Assembly (NCBI GenBank): GCA_037176845.1
Contig: JAYKXP010000024.1
Span: 310,001 to 374,000, forward strand
Direction: 5' to 3'
Source: Paramarasmius palmivorus
Lineage: Eukaryota; Basidiomycota; Agaricomycetes; Agaricales; Marasmiaceae
DNA length: 64,000 nt
The translations under genes were made by a program, and so were the position numbers. Below, one piece after another: positions 56,857 to 64,000 of the stretch. How positions within the stretch are numbered: position 1 is the first letter of the stretch; every line of letters starts with the position of its first letter. Under the pieces are notes generated by a model, which worked only from the letters and a program-made list of their open reading frames with translations, was not told the DNA's origin and did no database searches.

Positions 56857-59800
56857 TTACGCCCTGCGTCCAACAAACTCTCGCCATGACCTTACTTCAT
56901 TGGGTATGCGACCTTCGGTGTAGCTCCTCAAGCCACCCTGGGGTATTTTCTTCGCCAAGCTCTCTACAAAGAGCTGTGCGTTACGGGGATTGTTCAATAG
57001 AGGCAATCCGAAATCGACGGCATTTCTGAAACGTAAACGATCAGACTTTATGAAAAGGTATTAGCAGATAAGACTTACCGTCGAGCGACGTAGTCTTCAT
57101 CGGTGAAACTAGTCGCTCGCGAGTTCGCGAGGTTGATGACGCATTGAATGTTGTATTCATCAAATACTTCCCGAAGTTTGCGCTTATCCTTGGTCGGGAA
57201 GAATATTCGTTTCGCACTGACGAATGGAAGTTCGTTGAGATATTCTTCTACGACCGGAGAAGAACAGTAGAGCTTGAAGCCCAAGGCAAGTAACTGCTTC
57301 GCTACCGTGGCCATCTCGGGTTTCGAGATGTCACCACCGATAAGTACGCCAGAGCCTGCCTGAGGGACCTTGAAACCAGTCGTACTGAGCAACGATGCCC
57401 AGTAGGCTTCATGAATATCCTTTCCGAAGCTTGCTACTTCACCTGTACTTGCCATTTCTGTGAAATTGGACGTGGCCTCAGTATCATCGACAGAGAAGTT
57501 CTATCGCTACTTACCAACGCCGAGGAAGGGGTCTGCACCTCCTAACCTAGTCCATGAGAATTGGGCGACCTTAATGGAGACATAGTCCCGCTCTTGAGCC
57601 ATGAGATCTACAGGTTCAGGTACGTCCTGACCAACAATAGCATTGGTTGCTGTTTCGATGAAGTTATGTCCCAGGACTTTGGACACAAAGGGGAAGGATC
57701 GGGAAGCACGGAGATTGCATTCAATAACCTTTAAGGGCGCTTCCTCGTCAGGATTCGAAGTAGGTTGTTTGATAATCTGCATGTTGTAGGGGCCGGATAT
57801 CTTGAAGGCGGCGGCGACCTTTTCGGCGATGGTCTTCAAGCGAGCCATGTCACCTTCCGTAAGAGAGAAAGGAGGGAGGACGAGAGTGGCATCGCCAGAG
57901 TGGACACCGGCATTCTCGACGTGCTCCGAAACGGCGTGAATAAGAAGCTTGCCTTGGTGTGCGACAGCGTCGACATCAATCTCCTGAGCACCCTCGATGA
58001 ACTTGGTGATGACGACGGGATGAAGTGGCGAAACGGATGCAGCAGCAGAAAGTTTGTATTCAAGGTCTGATTCCTGGTGAACCACATTCATAGCAGCACC
58101 AGAAAGGACGTATGAAGGCCGAATGAGGACAGGGTAACTGAGGCAGATTAGCAATTCGGCGATACACAGGGCGACGGTGATTCAACTCACCCAACTTTGT
58201 TAGCGAATGCTTTAGCTGCATCGACTGTTGAAACCTCAGCCCAGTCGGGTTGATCAACACCAATGCTATCAAGGATAGAAGAGAATTTGTGACGATCCTC
58301 GGCATTGTCAATTTGTTCAGGGTCAGTTCCCAATACGTTGACTCCAGAGTTCTTCAGGCGCAAAGCAATGTTTTGAGGGAGCTGACCTGTAATGGAGCTT
58401 TAGTCATGCCACAATAAGTAGAAAAGACGACATACCACCAACGCTAACGATGGTTCCCTGAGCCTGTTCAAGTTCATAGATATCCATCACACGCTCGAAA
58501 CCAAGTTCTTCGAAGTATAGCCTGTCAGCCTCGTCGAAGTCGGTAGATACGGTTTCCGGGTTGTAGTTGATCATGATAGTACGTTTGCCCATATCCCTCA
58601 ACTTGCGGGCGCAGGTAACTGCACACCAGTCGAATTCGACACTGCTACCGATACGGTAGACGCCGCTGCCTAATACCATCGTACCGTGCTCATTGAACTC
58701 AACATCATGCTCCGATGCATTGTACGTAGTGTAGAGGTAATTTGTGTGAGCTGGATATTCAGCGGCGAGGGTATCGATCCTCTTGACGAAGGGTGTGATG
58801 CCCATGGCTTTGCGAGTGGCCCTGACGGTATCTTCATTGGAAGAAACAAGGTCTGCGATCTGTGTGTCGGCGAAGCCCATTTGCTTTGCACGAGTCATGA
58901 GTTCTGGAGAGATGTTTTCGATCGAACCAACTGCCTTCAAGGCGTGATGGGTTTGGACAATGTTGTCGATCTTGTACAGGAACCACTGAGGTTGATATGT
59001 TAATCTCCAAATCGCTTCCTGCGGGTGAATTCAACATACCTTGTCAATCTTCGTCAAATCGTGCAATTGGTCGACAGTGTAATTCTTCCTGTACATAGCA
59101 TATGCGATAGCGAAGAGTCGCATATCGGTGGGCTTGGTCAAAGCACGGTCCAAGTCTTCCGGTTCAATGTAAACCTCGAAACCTTTCCATCGGGGGTCGA
59201 CCTGACGAATGGCCTTTTGAAGACTTTCCTCGAACGTGCGGCCAATAGCCATGACTTCTCCGACAGACTTCATAGATGAACCGACTTCTCGGTTGACCTG
59301 GGAAGAGAATTTGGCCAAGTCCCACTTGGGGATTTTTGTGACAATATAATCGAGAGACGGTTCGAAGCACGCAGTGGTGGTCTTGGTGACTGCATTGGGT
59401 AGCTCAGGAAGAGTGTAACCAAGAGCAATTTTCGCGGCAGTGTATGCAAGAGGATATCCTGTGGCCTTGGAAGCGAGAGCACTTGGGGATGCAAAATCAG
59501 ATGAAATGATAAATTTTAATGTTCTGTTACTGACCTAGAACGGCTGAGACTGTAGGATAAAGCCTGAGTACGACTAAATTCGAAAGATGCAATCCTGGAA
59601 GGGCTTACCGAGCATTGACTTCAATAACACAATATTCTCGAGAGTTGGGATTGAGGGCATATTGGATGTTGCACTCGCCGACGACACCAAGATGTCGAAT
59701 AGCCTTCAGAGCAGCACTTCGAAGCATGTGGTACTCGTCATCCGGTAGAGTTTGAGAAGGCGCAACAACGATCGAGTCTCCGGTATGTGTGCCCAAAGGA

Positions 59801-60836
59801 TCGAAGTTTTCCATATTACAGCAGATGATAGTATTCTGGTCGTTCCGTCAGTGACAGGCACATGGACAAAAAACGTAACGCACATCAGCCCCGTCTCGAA
59901 CAACTTCGTACTCGAGCTCCTTCCAGCCTTTCATGCTCCGCTCAATGAGAACTTGAGGACTCAGACTCAAACTCTTTGCGGAGAGGTCACGAAGTTCGTC
60001 CGGGTCGTTTGCAAAACCAGATCCAAGACCTCCAAGAGTGAAAGCGGAACGAAGAATAACAGGATACCCAATTTCCTCTGCAGCAGCTAGTGCAGCATTG
60101 ACAGAGGATACAGCCGTTGACTGAGCCACTGGGATGTCGATTTCTGAGGTTGAATCTAGTTAGACATGTTGGGTATACAGTACTCGGCGGGTGACGAACC
60201 TTTCAATGCCTGTACGAATAAGTCCCGATCTTCTGATACTTCCAAGGTCCTGATTGGTGTTCCTAAAACCTGAATGCCTAACCGTTCCAAAACACCCATT
60301 TTGTCCAATGCAATACCGACGTTAAGAGCACTCTGTCCACCGAATGTAAGGAGAATCCCATCGGGGCGCTCTTTTTCCAAAACATATGCAACATAGTCAG
60401 CGGTGATGGGTAAGAAATAGACCTCGTGTGCCAGCTGGTGTGACGTTTGCCAAGTAGCGATGTTGGGGTTGATGAGAACGGCTTGTATGCCTTCTTCGCT
60501 GAGTGCCTTTAAAGCTTGAGAGCCTGAATAGTCGAATTCACCGGCCTGTCCAATGGACAGACCACCGCTTCCGACGACGACGACTTTTTGTACGTCTGGA
60601 CGAGGAAGTTTGGGCAAGACCTTTGCAGAGATCTTGCGGGCTAATTCTGATGGTGAGTTGAGAACATGTTCACCATCTTTTGGTGTATAAGAGCCAACTG
60701 CTGGTGCTGCAACAGCGCGTAGAGAAGAGGTAGGTGAAAAGGGAATGCGAGAGACGCGAGAAGAGTGAAAAGAGCGGGTAAAGGTGGAGAAACAATGTCG
60801 CGTCCAGGACGACGACTGCAGTCGCAGCAAGCTCAT
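56857..60836 (-). CDS. CPA2: carbamoyl-phosphate synthase large chain, arginine-type, mitochondrial
   Basis: The start at 60836 gives a typical mitochondrial presequence (Arg/Ser-rich, [15 protein letters not shown]). Two ATP-grasp halves follow. The first has [40 protein letters not shown] and NPNIATWQT, then [20 protein letters not shown] and [18 protein letters not shown]. The second has [34 protein letters not shown] and [20 protein letters not shown]. The allosteric MGS-like domain contains [18 protein letters not shown], and the end is [15 protein letters not shown]. It uses glutamine-derived ammonia, bicarbonate and ATP to make carbamoyl phosphate for arginine synthesis, paired with a small subunit (CPA1) not in this window. 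Length is about 1,180 residues with about eight short introns. No fused ATCase or DHOase domain is present, so it is not the pyrimidine enzyme. Confidence 0.95.
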
Positions 60837-60874
60837 GGTAGAGCTGGTTCAAGTCCTGCCCCAAAGTTGAAGAA

Positions 60875-60894
60875 TGACTCGTTTCTCAGAGTCA
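60875..60894. promoter_or_regulatory. inverted pair of TGACTC (Gcn4/Cpc1-type) sites upstream of CPA2
   Basis: TGACTC (60875-60880) and GAGTCA (60889-60894) face each other 8 bp apart, 39-58 bp before the CPA2 start. TGACTC is the core of the general amino-acid-control element bound by Gcn4/Cpc1. The motif pair is seen; regulation is inferred from the pathway. Confidence 0.55.
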
Positions 60895-63635
60895 AAAATT
60901 AAATTTTCTGACAGGTTGGCGCTTAAAGCTTAAGCGGCCACGTGCTGCTTGACGTATTTCGGGCGTCAGAGTCCGAACGTTGCATACTCGTTGGCTCTAA
61001 ACCACCACCACCTCAGTATCCAATGGCTGCAGTTTATAGGGCAATTCGCCTGTGATGCTATAGCTACCGCCTCAGATAAACCGAAGCGCTGATCAACTTT
61101 TTTTTAGATCAGTGTGCTGCGACTTGTCGTATCTGGGTTACTTGAAAACTACAACAACATTCTCTCAACAGCTATTCGCTACTCGCTAGCACTCGGGATT
61201 TTCGGATGGCCTTATCACACCAACCCCACCTAGTTGTGTAGACATACCGCGGGCTTGTCGTCACAGATTGCTACTTTTTCTCTTGGGCGATCTTGCAGAT
61301 CCAGTGTTTTTCCGTCGTTCTTCAAGAATCTTATCTGACATGGTATACAGGAAGCTCTGCGTCAACTGGACGCTTTTAAGCTCCTCGATGATGTATTTTG
61401 CCCGAGTTTTTCCGTCTCGAAGGCAGTGATGCAATGTTCTGTCAAACCTTCTCAATGTCCCCCATCAACGCCCGACGGAAGAGGATCAGATGAAATGTCT
61501 TGTATGCACGTCCACCGGATGCACGCACAGTGCCCCAGGAGGTACGCAGTCACGCCGACTTTGGACGATCTCCGATGGATCACGTACTTACCGATGCTTT
61601 CAACAGGAGCACATTTCAACAAGTTGCTGAATGCACAAAGCTGCACAGGCATCGCCGAAGGCCCAAATCCCTGGTGAAGTGCCTGACGCGGCATCGGCAT
61701 ACCTGTGGTTGGCCATCAACTTGAATTGACCTTGAAGTTACTACCACTTCCTTCATACAAATACAACTGTCAGTGCCTGGTGTCGAACCGGGCGCTGGAT
61801 CAAATTACGGGACGAACACAGCACGATTCTCCTATATATGATCCTCTGTCTCTCAGGATGGCTTTGGTAAGACTATTTTGTACAGCTTACAGTGGTATAT
61901 TGAGACCGTGCGCTAGGTATCTAAACGTAACACGTCAAGGATTAATGAAGCAATATTCAAGGACTGGGCCCTTGCAACAGCAAAATGACGGTACTCCTAC
62001 CCACGCACGAAGGATGCTTCTAAGCATCATTATCCGTGGTTTGCTCAGCACCGTTCGGCAGGAAAAACGGGGTGTCGGTAGTACAATAGAAGAAAGATCT
62101 AGTGGCTGCATTGGGAAGGCTTCGAGCTTCAATATCGACCATCGCGACCACTAAGTCCGTTCCGAATGTTATCGCCGTCGACAAATTCGCTCGTAATATC
62201 TCCTATTGGCTTCGGTATTCCTCTCGACTGACCGGAAGATGTATTTACTCCCCATGTCGAGTGGAGACCGGTATACTCACCATAACATCGTCAGCTCAGC
62301 AATCTATATTGTTTCTAGTAATCTGATATGACACTCGAACCAAAGAAGCAGTTTTAGAGACAGGCGGGTTCCTCATTACACATCATTTGCGATCTTTATC
62401 TTCATTGTACTGATTATTGACTTGCCAGGTTTTTGTGATGTTCGCACTTTTTTCTTTTTTTGGAACGAGTCGCTCTCACCACTCGACATGCGTGGCTTCG
62501 TGCACAAAAATGTGCGAAAGGGTTTAACTCGAGTTATCGCTTGCATGGAACCTCTCTCTGGCACTAGAATCAGAAACGCTGTCCGCAGTCGGAGGTTTCG
62601 TTTAGTTTCCGAACCTAAAGATAGAGGCTACATCCTCCTATCTCTGAAGTCGTACGACGCGGTCGGACGCACCCCAAATATCGTAGCCGTACGAAGGCAT
62701 CCGTTATGTCCTTCAAACACTGCGAGTCAAACGATGGCACCCGCGTACCGCGACACGGGCCCTAAACCTCTTCGGCTATGTACTAGTTTCCGCAATATAC
62801 CCCCAACTTCGCAGCCACGCAACGGCGTCCGGCAAGTCCGACTTGTCTATGTCGAACAACGACCTTTATCCAACTACGCGGCGGCGTCCGACCCATCTCA
62901 TCCTTTCCGCCATCGGCGTGAGGGGTTCTGAGCGGAAATAGAAGCTAATGAGTCTCGAATGTGGCGAAAAATATAGCCGGGTTTTTGCTTCACTGGCCTG
63001 GTCATCGCTCTTTTTCTACTCTCTGGAAGCCATCCGTCGGATGCACTGTCGCCATTCAAGGACCGGTACCGGGGTGTCAAGATCTTACGGCTGACTTCTT
63101 GGTGCCAAACAAACAGATCAACCAAGCTCATTCATGACTCGCATTGTATTGCACGGGAAGAATTGCCACAAGCTATCTGTAGAGCGCATAAAGGTACCCG
63201 CCACATGCAGTGCTTTTTGGGTATCAGGATTACTATATCTGGTAAGTGTATATCATGCCGCGGCAGCCGGTCAATGCGACGCCATTGGATGGTGATGTTC
63301 CCCGGTGCCCCTTCGACACCCACGCGGTTGGAATGCGTTAAGTTACCGTTTCTCATGAACACCCATTTACCCACGTTTTCTGTTGCAATGTTTCGCACAG
63401 TGTACAACACACGACTTTAATCGCCTGGCCTCGACTTGGAATTCAACGTGGTTGTCGACAACTTCACGGCTGCCTACGACGGAAAGAGAACAGCTTTCCA
63501 CCGGTAAAGTATACCGCTTCCGTTGGAATTTTTGGCAATCTCAAATTTCTCTTCGCTTGAACGGCGCAGTAACCTCAATATTGGATGGGTTTATGTTATC
63601 TAGATATCGTCTCGGCCCTGAGCTTTCTAGCAAAG
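60895..63635. other. gene-poor stretch near the right end
   Basis: About 2.7 kb contain many short frames on both strands, the longest 169 codons (62422-62931, Arg/Pro-rich, plus). None shows a domain, signal peptide or intron pattern. It contains the CPA2 promoter at its left end. It may include decayed sequence, but I recognise no transposon protein. Confidence 0.4.
60939..60944. promoter_or_regulatory. CACGTG box upstream of CPA2
   Basis: A palindromic E-box lies about 100 bp upstream of the CPA2 start, distal to the TGACTC pair. Confidence 0.3.
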
Positions 63636-64000
63636 CAGCGATCGCGACAACGGGAAAACTCCGTATGTCGTCATATCCGGACAGTTTCCTCCCAAGACGG
63701 TTCCCCTCGCCGCCACTTCGGATGTCAACACGCATTCGGCGTTTTCTCGACTTGGCTGCATCTGTGAAAATGTGTACTTCCCAGAAAGGGACTGGGAATG
63801 GTATTTATCACTCGAGTCTGCCCTGATTTAGATGCAGACCTCACCCCCTCCTCACAGTTCGTTGGCCGATCCATCTTCGCGATGCAACCCTTGTCAATCG
63901 ACGAAGCCGAGAAAGGGACACTTGAACATGAGAGTCCTCCCCTCGAGCTCAACAAATTATCGGTCGCGCTAACAGCTCCTGAGCGAGCCGTCTCGAAGCC
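63636..64000 (+). CDS. possible partial gene at the right edge
   Basis: After an acceptor TTTCTAG at 63635 an open frame reads DNGKTPYVVISGQFPPKTVP and HSAFSRLGCICEN. A GT-AG intron could then join, in phase, to a second frame after CTCACAG reading FVGRSIFAMQPLSIDEAEKG and on to the window end without a stop. Codon third positions are C-rich, as in the real genes here. A further upstream stretch (LEFNVVVDNFTAAYDGKR, near 63440-63500) may belong to it. I do not recognise the family, and the gene may be decayed. Confidence 0.3.

Noticed and set aside
61760..61800. tRNA-like B box on the minus strand (GGTTCGACACC)
   Set aside because: The T-stem has a mismatch, and no matching A box or 5' acceptor strand lies upstream at tRNA distance.
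62422..62931. 169-codon plus-strand open frame
   Set aside because: Its Arg/Pro-rich random composition, absence of any recognisable family and lack of exon neighbours make it likely non-coding.

Overview
The window is nuclear DNA from a filamentous basidiomycete, most likely an Agaricomycete. The evidence is gene structure (nearly every gene is cut by several GT-AG introns of about 50-60 nt) and gene content: a fungal cellulose-binding module, a GH128 wall glucanase, phenylalanine ammonia-lyase, a microsomal P450, a Zn2Cys6 regulator, Clr2 and an F-box/LRR-like protein. Genes lie on both strands with short intergenic gaps, and I see no rRNA, tRNA, CRISPR array or large transposon. Spans given for genes include introns. 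Splice sites were chosen by hand from reading frame and family conservation.

Left part (1-13.9 kb): 3'-truncated secreted CBM1 protein (-), four-TM membrane protein (-), GTPBP1/2-type GTPase (-), NFKBIL1-like nuclear protein (+), JEN1-type carboxylate/H+ symporter (-), multi-TM RING-H2 ubiquitin ligase (+), exosome subunit RRP45 (-). Middle (13.9-30.4 kb): ORC5 (-) and NUF2 (+) share a 67-bp divergent promoter with two MluI cell-cycle boxes. They are followed by Clr2 (-), a Yippee protein (-), VPS53 (-), a long single-pass membrane protein (-) and a MoxR/Mg-chelatase-like AAA+ protein (+).

Right part (30.7-60.8 kb): Zn2Cys6 factor (+) whose zinc cluster is split over 10-nt and 6-nt micro-exons, cytochrome P450 (+), mannose-6-phosphate isomerase (+), GH128 glucanase (-), F-box-like protein with a C-terminal membrane anchor (+), type I arginine methyltransferase (-), BRI3-like small membrane protein (+), FCF1/UTP24 (-) with a start codon that is an exon by itself, C2H2 factor (+), a 226-bp TA-flanked MITE, PAL (+), a covalent-FAD amine oxidase (+) and mitochondrial carbamoyl-phosphate synthase large chain (-) with a close inverted pair of TGACTC (Gcn4/Cpc1-type) sites upstream. 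The last 3 kb are gene-poor, with only weak evidence for one partial gene at the right edge.

Most genes are housekeeping (replication, kinetochore, RNA processing, trafficking, chromatin). They are interspersed with secreted or metabolic genes typical of a plant-litter or wood fungus. I found no convincing novel multi-gene system. The most interesting signals are the cell-cycle promoter, the micro-exons, the MITE, the amino-acid-control sites and the unresolved Yippee splice junction.
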